NCBI GenBank assembly: GCA_008931825.1
Contig: QXVZ01033179.1
Span: 1 to 33,071 of the forward strand
DNA: 33,071 nucleotides
Direction of reading: 5' to 3'
Source of the DNA: Phallusia fumigata
Taxonomy: Eukaryota; Chordata; Ascidiacea; Phlebobranchia; Ascidiidae
Shown: piece by piece, positions 11,001 through 21,861 of the stretch
Numbering within the stretch: position 1 is the stretch's first letter
How the letters are laid out: each line of letters begins with the position of its first letter
Program-made: the position numbers and the translations under genes
Notes under the pieces: generated by a model
Database searches by the model: none
Seen by the model: only the letters and a program-made list of their open reading frames with translations
Told to the model about the DNA's origin: nothing

Positions 11001-14000
11001 GAGAATTAGGTACATGGGAAAACATCGGCGCTGTTGCATCTGTGAATGCCACTCACATCAACACAAAGTGCAGACGAATTGCGCCTGTTCGTTTACCATG
11101 TGTTTTGGATGAAATAATATCGGTTCCAATCACCCGATATAAACGGCAAACTTGGTTTCGAATCTGTCCAGATTCGAATCCTTAGGATTTGATATTCTAC
11201 TTTAAACAAGCCTTATAGGCAGTTTTGCCACCTTGTTAATTAAACTTGTTTCAAGGCAAAGTAATTTCCAAAAGTGTAATAAAATATCAATTTTTATCGA
11301 CACCTTTCCTCTTACATGTTTTGTTTATCCAGCCAAAGAGTTGTTGGCATCAATGCATGGCGGCCATTACATTTACTTAAACTTACATGCATACGGACTC
11401 ACTGAACAGTGTCTGCAGTCGTTCCGCCGCAGAATGCGCACCCCTGTTATAGTGGATACTTGCAACAACCTTGCATTGAGACTCTTAACGGTACGCCGTA
11501 CCGGCAATAATTCTTTTACCATTGCAGCATTCCGGCTGAGTTTCACCACTGGTCTCATCACACAGAAACAGGCATACATTTGCCACAGTAGCTAAGTGCC
11601 CGGCGGTAGTAATGCGTTGCATTAAGTCTCACCCCATCCAGCACCAAGCAAGATATTTGGCATGTCATTACGTCATTGTGTGACTTCATACTATTTGGCA
11701 TGCCCAAAAAAATTCTAAAGTAGGTACCTATGACCAATTTGATACCTTTTGGGTGGCTAGCAGGGAACAACTGGGGTATGAGTCAAACATTTCTTGCCAA
11801 AAGTGCATGGAGTGAAAACAATATGTGTCCCCTTCAATTTACAATTTGTGACTTAGATTTCCCACCTATATTGTTCACTTTATGCTGAACAAAAGTGAAA
11901 TGTGGAAACTGCTGCTTACCTTTGACACTTTCCCTTTTTCCCTTTATAGCTTCTAGATTTTCCTGTAGTTTCTTTAAATTATCTCCTTTAAAAAGTGGGT
12001 TGTTGGCAAAAATATGGGGTAGACTGATTTTTCCTGTCGGCTCAGACGATGTATCAGCAGATGTCTGAGCTTTTAAACTAGGCCCATGGGTATGATGGTC
12101 ATCATCAACAGAAGGTGTTGAACCCTGCCTCATAATGTCTGGTTTCTCTTTAGGTGTAGCTTGTCCTATGTGTGTTCTAGGTTCAGTATCTCCAGGTCTC
12201 TGCACAGGTTGGGTCTCAAAACTGCCATCACCGAAATCAGTGTCATCTTCCTGAAAATTCTGCTCATTCTCAACAGGACCAGAAAAACGGTTGCCATGAT
12301 GCGGGGCGGGTTGTCGAAACCTTTGACTCATAGGTGATTCCTCAGGAAACTGTGGTCGCATTGGTCTACTAAATCTTTTTTCATTGCCCCCAGAAAATCT
12401 CGGTCTTGGACCTCTAATTGGTGTTTTATTTTGAGGTGAAGTTTCATCATAAACCTCATGCTGATCATCAAAATGTTCCTCATAGTTTTCTGATGCTCGT
12501 TGGCGAGGTCCTTGAAATCGGGAGCCTTTAGGTCTAAACGGCATTCGTCCTTGAGGCTGACCAGGAAACCGGGGCCGTCTGTGTCTCACAGGCATGTTCA
12601 CTCTCTTGTCATTGTCATGTGGATTATAGTTTGGATCAAAAGACTCCTGATCTTCTCCATACTGCTGGTGATGTTCCTCTCCACCAGGAAATCTTGGCCT
12701 TGGTTGGTTTGGTAAAAATCTGGGTCTGGGCTGACCTGGGAACCGCGGACCATGTTGATGTTGAGCTCCTGGTGCTCGAAATCTTTGATTGGTTGGCATT
12801 CGTGATCGAGCACCATTGTTGTTCTGGCCTATACCATCATGTGTAAAGTCATCTACACTTTGTTGGTTGAATTCATTGTTGTTATTTGGATTGATTGCTT
12901 CTCCACGCTGATCAAATCCCATTCTTGCCCTTGGGCCATGATTAAAACCTGGTCCAGCAAACTGTTTGTTCATAAAGTGATCTGGTTGCATTTGTCCAGA
13001 CTCAAAAGGTGGACGATTTGCCCTGGGCCTCTGCTGATCAAATTGGGGGGCATGAGGTCTTAATTCGTTTATGCCTGGGTTATCAAATCGCATCTGGCTG
13101 GATTCCTGTTGCTGAAATTGATTGGGGTATGGGTTAGATTGGGAGGTTGGTGTTCCTGGTCTCTGCTGGTTTCCCTGGATCATGCCAGGGTTCATTTGCC
13201 TTACATCATGCTGTGGCTGTGGAAATCGTTGCTGAATACCCCCTGGGATGTTGGGATGTATGGTATTGGTATGTGATGTAGGGGTTGGAAATCGGGAAGC
13301 AGCATTTTGAGCAGATTTCTGTGAGAGGTGTTGCTGAATCTTGTGGATGTTGCTTCTAAGCCGCTCAATATTGGCTTGGTTTTGTGTCTTCTGCTTTACC
13401 ATTTGTTCTTGCCAGGTAACCCACTGATAACACAAAAAAACAGGGTGCAGAACCGCAGATATACACCAAAAAAAACTGTCAAACCTATGTTAAACGAAAA
13501 AATTTGTAACGATTGCATTCACTAAAATAGTCTTTCAGACTAAGTATTGATGCATAAGAACTTTTGGACACACCTGTTTCTCATACTGTGCAAACTGGGA
13601 TTTATTAGGATGGTCCTTGTGCTTTTTCTTCCAGTCATCAAACTGCTTATGCCAGTCATCGTACTGTTTTACAAACACCTGAAGACAGCAGAATATACTG
13701 GTTAAACTTTTTAACCTTGTATAATAAGGCATAACATTGTGTATATGCACCTGCTCTTGTTGTGTAAGTTTTAAAAGTTGTTGCTGATATTGGGCAAGGG
13801 AAATTTGTGGATCTTCCTTCTCACTAGATACCCACTAGTAAAAAAAAAAGAATTGCATAAACTCCTGATCAAAAACCTTACTTGAATCTAGATTTGCAGT
13901 TTACAATAGTGTTTTCGATGCAAAAAAACTATAAATACATGTCAGAACCTCTGTAACAGGAGGTCCGGCACTTTGAAGATCAGAAGCACTTGGCTGTGAC

Positions 14001-17000
14001 AGAGCAGATGGTTTTGTTGTTGGGTTTGAAGTGGTTTGCGGTGCTGCAGTTTCTTTCTTTGGAGCTGGAACAAACTCCTTTTTGATCTGCTTTGCAGGTT
14101 CTGCACACAAAACTTTATAATTGCAATGTTATCTACTAAAAGTGATGGTCAATGCCTCTATATTGTGTTGATACCATTGTTGACAAATTTATAACAAAAG
14201 CAGTTTATAACACAAAACAAATAGTAAGAGTTTATCAAATTGGCACATGACTCGAGCCAGGCATATGGCCATGAGCTAGGTCCTTTAGCTGAAGTTTGTG
14301 ATGGCACAAGCATGCCTCAAAACTGTCAAATGGCCGATTCCCTAAATTTACCTGCTTTCTTTTTTTGCTTGGAAACCAACTGCAGTTTGTGTTGCCAGCA
14401 TTCTACTTGCTGTTCTTTCTTGAGCCCAAGAAACCACCCTTCCTTAGTGAGCCTTTCCAATTTCTGTTTATCAGTGTCATTCAATTTCACCAATTCATCC
14501 ACCCACCACTGAAACATGTTCATCATTTACAACAGTATTATTCATACTAATTATAATTGTTTTAGAAAACATGGCGAGTAAAATGCATATGCAGCATTAA
14601 CTGTGAATGAAATGCTTGCACATACTGCAGGTCTGGCTTACTACAACGCATATCTAACTTTCAAATAATTCAAATATTGACATGCCAAACGAGTCATTTT
14701 AAATAAAGGTGACAAAGTCTTAATGTGTTGACACTTCATAATGACAATTGCAGGTTAGATGTGTCTGAAAAAAAAGTTAATCAAATGTTTTCCAGAAGAA
14801 AGAAGTCTGAACCAAAAGGGTGGCTTTGGCCATATTACCAATGCATGTATACTACCACTCATTTTTTTCAATATACATGTATAATTGCACACAAAAGTCT
14901 GTATATTTTGTTTGATTTAATGGATAGTTTGTGATTGCAACAACAAGATATGACACATCATTATGGGGCTTTAGGGTTAAACACAGCAATCAATGTACCA
15001 CACTGTTTTTTCTAAAAACTGTTTAATTGTCATCTAATTCTGACAGTGTTTTAAAAATTGACACATTTTCTACTGGCCTAATTGCTGGAGTTATGTGGTC
15101 AAAAAAAGTTTAAAACACCACAATGGCGTGTTGTACAAACTGGTCAAATTTTAACCTGTTCTGACAATATTTNTTACACAAACATGATTATTGGTCACAT
15201 CAGTTAAGTTTGATTAATCTGGATCACTAATTTGAATGAAACTAAATATATGAAAAGTTCCTCATGTTCTTCCTGATAAAATGCTTAAGTAAATCGAGAT
15301 AAACTAACCCAGATCTTCAATTGTTACTGATAAATAAAAGTTGCTTTTTTACAATATCTCCTAATCCGGATTTACTCCTAATCCGGCTGATTAACCACTA
15401 TTACTAATTTGCACATAACATAACAGTCAATTGTCATGTATGTCACCCAACGCCTTTTGGGTATTGGTGTGTAAGGTTATATTTTATCAATAAATTTGTT
15501 AAATACTAGAGAGGTGGCGTTCTCCATATTTTCATTCCACATACACTATCACCCCAAATTGATGTTTTCCATATGTACCATTTCCTTCATTATGTTGGAT
15601 ATATATTCAATGTCTGCATAACATTGGGTCCCAAATTCCCTTGGCATTTTATGACATAATTGTTTCTGCTAGCATAAACATATGGGTCCCCACACACATG
15701 CAGTTCCTGAATAGTAGCGATGTTTTAGGATGTGATCAGTTTAAAAATCGGTGGGAAAACAAAAAGTAAAGATTTCCACATATATTCTAACCAAATCATT
15801 TTTTACATTATGCCAATTNTAAGCAAAAGAATAATGATTGTTCGGTTACGTAACAAAACTGTTAAGATAGGGTATTTTTGCTGCTGTTTGTGGTAAGTTA
15901 TGGTTATTATGACTGCTAAGGCCATACACTTTTTTAAAACGAGGGCTTAACGGTCAGATGTTTGTTTGTTTATCGCATCAACTAGTTTTTATATTTGAAA
16001 GCTGACAGCAATGGCCAAGGCAACCAAAAAAACCAACAAACTAAAATAAAGTATCCTGTAGCACAACTGTTTTGCCTGGCTGCAAAACTCAAAAGCTGAT
16101 CATTCACTGGAAACATTTAATAATTTAAAATTTAATAAAAAACATCCTCCCTTGATTGGTAATTATATACATCACAAACACACAAATGGCAAATGCCAAG
16201 TTCTTAATTTTTATCATGTAACCAATGCAATACTGGCCTTTTTATCTTTATTGTGTAACGTTATCCTTTCTGAGAAGATATTTTTATGACTGTGTCCTTG
16301 TTAATCACAAAACATGATGTTGATTTAATCTTATGCACACACTTGAGGCTTTTTGTCAAAAACCAACTACTTTCATGTTTATTTCAAAGCCAATTTATCT
16401 ATTCTCAATTTTTTTTTTATTTTGGTCCCCCATAAAACACTTAAATGTCTTGTGCAATACCCAAAAATGTACAAATCATTTCGAAAAAAATTACCAAACC
16501 ATGCATTACCTTGTCCTCCGTTTCAGGAGGTGGAGGTTTTGGAGGAGCAGGTTTATCATCATTTGGTGGGGGTGGTGGAGGAACAGGGGCCGGTGGAGGG
16601 GGCTGGGTGGGGGGAGGCACATCAGGAGGTTGTGCAGGACCCTAACATAACAAAATAAAGTCAACCTTGGTACTTTTTCTATCATTATGGTGTCCCTAAT
16701 GTATATTCCTAATGTTCAATCAAGGTAATTTTTACCAATATACTACTGTTTAGAGAACATCGGATTGAAAACAAATGTATTCAGATAATATTGATCTTAG
16801 CCTAGTCCAGATGAATTTACCTGTCATATTAAATGGGATTAACCTAGGTCTACTGTATTTTTATTACTGCATGACTTTAATATAATAGAACTCATCAACA
16901 CAAACTTGGTTTCAGCAATACAAATACTGTTTTTTTTTGTTTTTAATTAGTGAAAAACAAGAAGACTTACAAACATTTTTTTTACCAGAGTAACCTCAAC

Positions 17001-17344
17001 ACTAGTATCAGCTATTGGACCCACACCTGCTGGTTGTTCATATGATATGCTGCCATCATCTGTTGGTGGTACATGTTTTGTTGTTGTGGCATAAATTGCT
17101 GGTGGTACATGTTCTGCTGGTTCATCATTTGCCCCATGTCCCCTTGAGTGTTGTGCATCATCTGCTCAGGGTTCTGGTTGTTCATTATCTGGTTGAAGTT
17201 CCCTCCTGCTGCTGACATATGCCCCATGCCTTGCATTTGGCCATGATAGTTGCTGTGCATCCATTGCTGGTTGTGATGCTGGTTTTCACCACCAGGCTGT
17301 GAAGGCAATCTCTGCTGCCTAATTTGATTCCACCCTGGCAGCAT
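2010..17344 (-). CDS. YLPM1: YLPM1/ZAP3 orthologue (21 exons, 3' end outside window)
   Basis: Nuclear YLP-motif protein with a polynucleotide-kinase-like P-loop domain; the vertebrate family member binds protein phosphatase 1. Exons, 5' to 3': 17344-17027, 16641-16510, 14508-14352, 14100-13949, 13834-13751, 13678-13574, 13423-11920, 10203-10047, 9920-9659, 9502-9407, 9338-9257, 9189-8433, 6919-6623, 4839-4627, 4489-4292, 4224-4074, 4006-3944, 3873-3757, 3590-3414, 3352-3185, 2111-2010. All junctions keep frame, giving 1764 codons. Most donors are GTAAGT-like; those after exons 1, 4 and 14 (GTGTGG, GTTCTG, GTTTAT) are weak. Order: Q/M/N-rich start, poly-proline, W-rich segments, long disordered R/G/P region, Glu/Arg coiled coil, RS/RD-rich region, P-loop domain, acidic tail. 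Identity rests on the P-loop exons, which align closely with vertebrate YLPM1. The carboxyl-terminal RVRW docking exon is not in the window. Confidence 0.93.
2112..3184 (-). other. YLPM1: YLPM1 intron 20
   Basis: About 1.07 kb between exon 20 (donor GTGTGT) and exon 21 (acceptor at 2112-2113). Short open frames occur on both strands but none resembles a known protein. No repeat or RNA gene recognised. Confidence 0.6.
3185..4224 (-). other. YLPM1: P-loop kinase-like domain of YLPM1 (exons 16-20)
   Basis: Exon 16 ends in a conserved lead-in (VADLIDMPGR). Exon 17 (3944-4006, 21 codons) carries the Walker A motif GLPGSGKT. Exon 18 has RVLSLDDYF followed by a Lys-rich KDPDTGKKVKKK. Exon 19 holds EYEYEPEMEASYR and the Walker B-like strand FSFIIVDAVN. 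Exon 20 carries the Arg-rich lid-like ARRNVHKRTL. The motif order equals that of vertebrate YLPM1, a member of the polynucleotide-kinase-type P-loop group. Walker A is intact, so nucleotide binding is likely; a catalytic activity is not shown by sequence. Confidence 0.9.
5250..5545. repeat. Dispersed repeat, copy 1 (related to 15845-16095)
   Basis: Two YLPM1 introns share, in the same order and orientation, several blocks: an AAACTGTTA box, a CTGCTGTTTGTGGTAAG box, a GGTCAGA box, TTTATCGCGTCAACTAGT (with one change) and a TTGCCTGG box. Spacing differs by indels. No inverted termini, poly-A tail or open frame was seen, so the class is unknown. An old SINE or MITE is possible. Confidence 0.6.
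5683..6544. mobile_element. hAT-type element split by another element
   Basis: The outer termini are CAGGGATGGGGAACCT and the inverse of GAGGGGTGGTGAACCT, a widespread hAT end type. Perfect 8-base target-site duplications GTCTACAA flank it (5675-5682 and 6545-6552). Removing the 657-base insertion at 5743-6399 and one target-site repeat leaves a MITE of about 197 bases. No transposase is encoded. Confidence 0.85.
5743..6399. mobile_element. Inverted-repeat element (TAGGGATGTTCAAAG family), copy 1, 657 bp
   Basis: Both ends carry TAGGGATGTTCAAAGTAGAA in inverted orientation. The flanks ACTGGCGG (5735-5742) and ACTAACAG (6400-6407) are an 8-base pair differing by three G-to-A transitions, compatible with a decayed hAT target-site duplication. 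The copy is inserted in another hAT-type element. A short open frame near the 3' end (KENHPW...GYLKNI, stop about 6258) is shared with the copy at 7466-7978. No transposase was recognised. Confidence 0.85.
7060..7303 (+). pseudogene. Degenerate retroelement carboxyl-terminal (GIY-YIG-like) relic
   Basis: One frame reads PCGRCALCRHYGSHKS. After a frameshift between about 7130 and 7179, another frame reads CRHCNGRYVEQTKNRF followed by W-x2-HR, with a stop at about 7301. The order of a C-x2-C-x2-C cluster, then CxxCNxxYV-x-QT-x3-F-x3-W-x2-H, resembles the Cys-rich plus GIY-YIG-like carboxyl end of Penelope-like and related retroelements. It lies antisense in a YLPM1 intron, is frameshifted, lacks any visible reverse transcriptase and is certainly inactive. 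The family assignment is tentative. Confidence 0.5.
7466..7978. mobile_element. Inverted-repeat element (TAGGGATGTTCAAAG family), copy 2, 513 bp
   Basis: It has the same inverted termini as the 5743-6399 copy and a perfect 8-base target-site duplication GTTGATGG (7458-7465 and 7979-7986), which assigns the family to hAT-like transposition. It is shorter than copy 1 by internal deletions, and roughly 90 percent identical where aligned by eye. Confidence 0.9.
10204..11919 (-). other. YLPM1: YLPM1 intron 7
   Basis: Intron between exon 7 (donor GTAAGC) and exon 8. It contains a decayed TAGGGATG-family element at about 10560-11215. Sequence on both sides (10204-10559 and 11216-11919) holds short open frames without recognisable products. 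A small GTACGCCGTAC palindrome lies near 11492. Confidence 0.6.
10560..11215 (-). mobile_element. Decayed TAGGGATG-family element, copy 3 (inverted)
   Basis: The right edge reads, on the minus strand, a diverged terminus TAAGGCTTGTTTAAAGTAGAA followed by the family's next segment, including GCCGTTTATATCGGGTGATTGGAACCGATAT in two overlapping conserved boxes. Internal blocks match copies 1 and 2 in inverted order, such as the GTTAGACGT and GCAAAGGTTGTAAAAACG boxes. The left terminus is too decayed to place exactly. It contains extra interior sequence (about 10740-10980) relative to copies 1 and 2. Confidence 0.6.
15355..15490. repeat. CTAATCCGG-bearing dispersed repeat, copy 1
   Basis: The nonamer CTAATCCGG occurs twice 16 bases apart, followed by a block with CACCCAACGCCTTTTGGGTATT and TGTGTAAGGT boxes. 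The second block recurs inverted at about 27465-27510, and CCGGATTA motifs recur at 27296-27310 and 27845-27860. The class is unknown. Confidence 0.5.
15845..16095. repeat. Dispersed repeat, copy 2 (related to 5250-5545)
   Basis: Shares ordered blocks with 5250-5545, including CTGCTGTTTGTGGTAAG and TTTATCGCATCAACTAGT. Both copies lie in introns of the same gene in direct orientation. Confidence 0.6.
16642..17026 (-). other. YLPM1: YLPM1 intron 1
   Basis: Bounded by donor GTGTGG after the CAG that ends exon 1 (reading on would meet TAG five codons later) and the acceptor TTAG before GGTCCTGCACAACC. Nothing else was recognised. Confidence 0.65.
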
Positions 17345-17368
17345 CTTGGTGATTTACATCAAATTTCT
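17345..17368 (-). promoter_or_regulatory. YLPM1: YLPM1 5' leader with start-stop mini-uORF and splice acceptor
   Basis: On the minus strand a good acceptor (GGTTTTAG, AG at 17367-17368) lies 22 bases before the ATG at 17342-17344. The leader contains ATGTAA (17354-17359), an AUG directly followed by a stop. The acceptor may serve a leader intron or spliced-leader trans-splicing, which is known in tunicates. The sequence alone cannot decide. Confidence 0.5.
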
Positions 17369-18714
<1,346 letters not shown>

Positions 18715-18989
18715 AGATGTGGATTTCAAGTGGTGGATTTAAAACCATGTTACACTTTTAGTGTGTATTACTGAGATGTGAAAGTTGAAGCTAAAGGGAG
18801 ATAACCTGATCATACATCTGAATTGCCCTGAAATTCATTTGAAGTTGTGGCAGGCTAATGTTTGTTGGTTTTAAGTTTTTTGTGTGACTTTTGTTGATTC
18901 TTAAGCGACAGAAAATTTTGTTCTTATGAGTCATTAAGGATGTTTCAAACCATTTAGTATGTCCCACAGTACCAAGCTATGTGCAACAT

Positions 18990-18995
18990 AATAAA
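18990..18995 (+). terminator. Polyadenylation signal of RPB7
   Basis: AATAAA, 276 bases after the RPB7 stop. It is the first canonical hexamer downstream on the plus strand that I found. Confidence 0.6.
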
Positions 18996-19019
18996 ATCTT
19001 GCATAATACTGATTTGGCA

Positions 19020-20229
19020 AAACTACAAAAACTTTAATGGCAATTTTAAAGCTTGGCACTTTATTCTGTAGACACAAATCTCATGTCTATTTACATGCAC
19101 AAAGTTGTACATTTAGGAACAGTAAACTAACATCAAAAATGTGTTAAATAATGTATTTTCGCACTACATTAAACGTGACACATTAAAGTGATTTTGGGAA
19201 ACTGTGTTAAATAAATCAAAGGTAACCAGGTTTATGACAATTTAATACCAGGTATCTCGTAGCTAGCGAAAACGCAGTAGCAAAACTAGTAAATTAAAAC
19301 AGGGTTAGACCAAATGCTGGTTCTTAATGCAACATAAGTACTAAGATTGAACTAGTAGGGTGGCCTGTCTTATATAGCCAGGATTATCATATATTTCTTA
19401 TTTCTAAGATTTGTCCTTATTTTGAGCAGCAACGTCTTAGAAAATAGTATTGTCCTTATTTCAAAGAAATTTCCTTAGCTTTGGCTTACGTCCTTATTCT
19501 GTCTTAGTGTTAACAATAATAAATGAAATTCTTTCCAATTTTGCCAGAGATGTTTTGCTACCAAGCTTTATGACATCATGAAACAAACATAACCTCGTTT
19601 AGGCATTTATCAAAACCAAAGTGATAATGAGCAAGCATGCAAACAATTTATGAGAAGAAATTCATTAGAAATAATTGAAGTCTGAATGCTTCTCACACTG
19701 TGATATGTGTAGTTGTGATGATACCCTAATTGTTTTAAGTCATTGTTATTTTTGGTTCCAGGTCGATGGTAACACTGCATATAGCCCTTTGAACACTTTA
19801 CACATTTCGAAAAAGGATACATAGTTAACCTACTTTATGCTTAGGGGTCATAGTAACCATAGCTTATTAGTGCAGGATCATTTCTGCATGGGTTTTATAA
19901 CACCATCACATAGTTAAATGTTAAAAAATCAGAAACCTGAATTTTGAGGGAACAATAAGAAGGAAAATGCTTTGACATTTAAATGTACACCACACATAAA
20001 ATTAAGGGACCTTGTATTTGGCGATACATTGAAGCTGCATGTGTAGTCTGTACAAAGGAGCATAAAAAACATTTGACCTGCATCAGATCTTTAAAAGGAA
20101 TCGCTCCATTATTTTTCAACTCTTCATCCCTATTACCTTCATGGTGTATTTGTTAGAAATATAGTACAACCAAATAACCATCTTTAAAGTTTGTTCAATT
20201 TGTGAATGTACAAGTCTGGCAACAGTGCT
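19020..20229. other. Convergent intergenic region, including 3' UTR of SR copy A
   Basis: From about 19850 to 20229 the sequence aligns with 24575-25091 downstream of SR copy B, so it belongs to the duplicated unit and probably includes the 3' UTR. Between 19020 and 19850 there is A+T-rich sequence in which the nonamer GTCCTTATT occurs three times (about 19410-19500). No gene was recognised. Confidence 0.55.
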
Positions 20230-21757
20230 TCAAGATCGGCTTCGGCTTCTGCTTTCTCTTCCATTAAGAGGACTAGGACTTCGACTGATTGAATGTTTAC
20301 GCACAGGAGACATTGACCTGGTAATTAAAAGAAAAAAAATTTTTAAAAAGTTATTTTTTTTAAAAACACAAATAGATGAAAGAATTTACCTTCTTGGGCT
20401 TATACTTCGATCTCTTGCGTAAGGCGACCTACTGCCACTTTTGCGAAAAGAGAAAATTGAGATGTTAATATTGGCCTCAGTAAAAGGAAAAAAATTTACC
20501 TACCTTCGACGACTGCGACGGGGAGAACGACTGTAACTCCTTGAATATCTTTCCCTGTATCGACGAGGGCTACGAGACCTTGACCTACAATAATAGGTAA
20601 TTTTAGTGGGCTAAAAGGTAAGGCCTGGCAAAAATTACTTTTTCAGTTTTATACAGTCAAATTTTTGATCAATTTTAAATGTTTCTCATATCATTGCAAA
20701 TTGCAGTTTCACTGGCAATTGGTAAAGTAACACTATGAAACTCTGCTAACTGATCCATTTTTGCAAGTGATCTGTAAACCACGTAAAAATTTACATTTAA
20801 CACACAAAAGCATAGACAAATGGGGGCCAGCACCATACTTTGAAGTGTCAGGTAAGATGTTTATGGTTAACATGGTGAATCCAGGACCAAAATTGCTTCG
20901 ATGCATATACTAAAATTGGGGTGCTGTGCGATGCAGTGTTGGTATGTGGATCTTTGATGTCATAACTGCTGGGTTGCTGATGCATTACGAGGTTGGGTCT
21001 AGTTATAGTTGATTGTAGAAGGCAGGTTGTGTGCGAAGAGGCGAAGATTTATATAACACAAATAAGCGTTGGTATATGCTGCGGTGTAGCAACGAAAGTA
21101 GTGTAGAGCCTGAGAAAATGGTTTAGAGAGTTAATGTCTCAAAATGATCAAAGTAGACAACATCAGAAGATAAATCCTGATAGCAGTATCATTCCATCAC
21201 AATAAAGGGTAAAGGGCGTTAAACAGGTTTACGAAATTAAAATCAAGAGCATGTTTAAAAAACAAAATAAAACCAAAACTTTCATAAGGAATAGTTCAAA
21301 CATATATAGTGGGACCAATTGGCAAACATACCTATCATATCGACGACGTCGATCATCATAATCATCTCTTCGACCCCCACCACCACGGCCACCACGATCA
21401 TTACCACGCCTTGTCATGCCACTGGACATTTCTACTCTAGCCCGAACTCCACAAATTGTTCTAAACACCCCAAAAGAAACAAATTAAATAAGATCCCTGA
21501 ATGAAAATTAGTAAAAATGTTTAGTTGTAAAGCTTTACAATTTACCTTCCATCAAGAGCACGAACCGCGTCTTCAGCATCCCGATTGTCTTCAAATTCAA
21601 CAAATGCGAAGCCGGGGGGATTGCGGGCAACCCAAACGTTTTTCAAGATTCCATAATACCCGAACACTCTTTCCAGTTCACTCTTTGAGCCTTGGCTTCC
21701 AAGATTACCCACGTAAACTTTGCAATCAAGGGGTCCAGAATTCCGATAAGACGACAT
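20230..21757 (-). CDS. SRSF3-like SR splicing factor, copy A (185 aa, 5 exons)
   Basis: SR protein that binds exonic RNA and recruits the spliceosome. Exons: 21757-21546, 21460-21332, 20584-20504, 20437-20390, 20317-20230; all junctions share phase 2 and end in TGA. Residues 1-82 form one RRM, with RNP2 CKVYVGNLG and RNP1 GFAFVEFED, as in vertebrate SRSF3. A Gly/Arg/Asp linker ([27 protein letters not shown]) follows, then an RS domain ending ESRSRSRS. There is no CCHC knuckle, so it resembles SRSF3 rather than SRSF7; SRSF3 of vertebrates is 164 residues. An in-frame frame extends upstream of the ATG, but [20 protein letters not shown] matches the family start. A second copy lies 4.9 kb away. 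The intron after exon 2 holds a conserved cassette. Confidence 0.93.
20754..20782 (-). promoter_or_regulatory. 29-base conserved intronic element, copy A
   Basis: Identical to 25618-25646. On the minus strand it contains GTGGTTTACAG, which looks like a second 3' splice site, followed by ATCACTTGCAAAAATGGA. It lies between the cassette and the RS exon. Confidence 0.45.
20839..21109 (-). other. Candidate poison (NMD) cassette exon in SR copy A
   Basis: On the minus strand the acceptor CCATTTTCTCAG precedes 21109, and a possible donor GTATGG follows 20839, giving 271 bases. Joined to exon 2 it reads 20 codons and meets TAA (21049-21051); 271 is not a multiple of three. An alternative donor GTAAAT at 20789-20794 would give 315 bases. 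The block matches 25701-25971 with about 15 substitutions and no indels. Function is inferred by position from the vertebrate SRSF3 poison exon. Confidence 0.6.
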
Positions 21758-21861
21758 CACTTTCTTTCCTAACAAATATTTTGTTCCAAAGAATACACTC
21801 TTAAAAAAACGTATAACCGACAGATCTGCGATTTTCACAAGCGTCTTTCTTCCCTGGCGTT

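Larger units (their letters stand above)
14509..16509 (-). other. YLPM1: YLPM1 intron 2
   Basis: Two-kilobase intron between the poly-proline exon and the first W-rich exon. It contains dispersed repeats at 15355-15490 and 15845-16095 and two ambiguous bases (15173, 15819). Nothing else was recognised. Confidence 0.6.
11920..17344 (-). other. YLPM1: Amino-terminal low-complexity half of YLPM1
   Basis: Exon 1 is prion-like, with QQNMYHQQ present twice and many M/Q/N residues. Exon 2 (16510-16641) is a poly-proline run interrupted by NDDKPAPPKP, a typical WW/SH3/profilin ligand. Exons 3, 5, 6 and 7 each start with or contain W-rich helices (WWVDELV, WVSSEKED, DDWHKQFDDWKKK, WVTWQEQ). Exon 7 (1504 bases) is disordered and carries repeated RPRFPG-like units: GPRFPG, RPRFLP, RPRFPG, RRPRFPG, RPRFSG, NRFSG. 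No catalytic domain is visible here. Confidence 0.85.

Noticed and set aside
16333..16658. Plus-strand Gly-rich and Arg/Trp-rich frames
   Set aside because: They are antisense to the poly-proline exon 2 of YLPM1.
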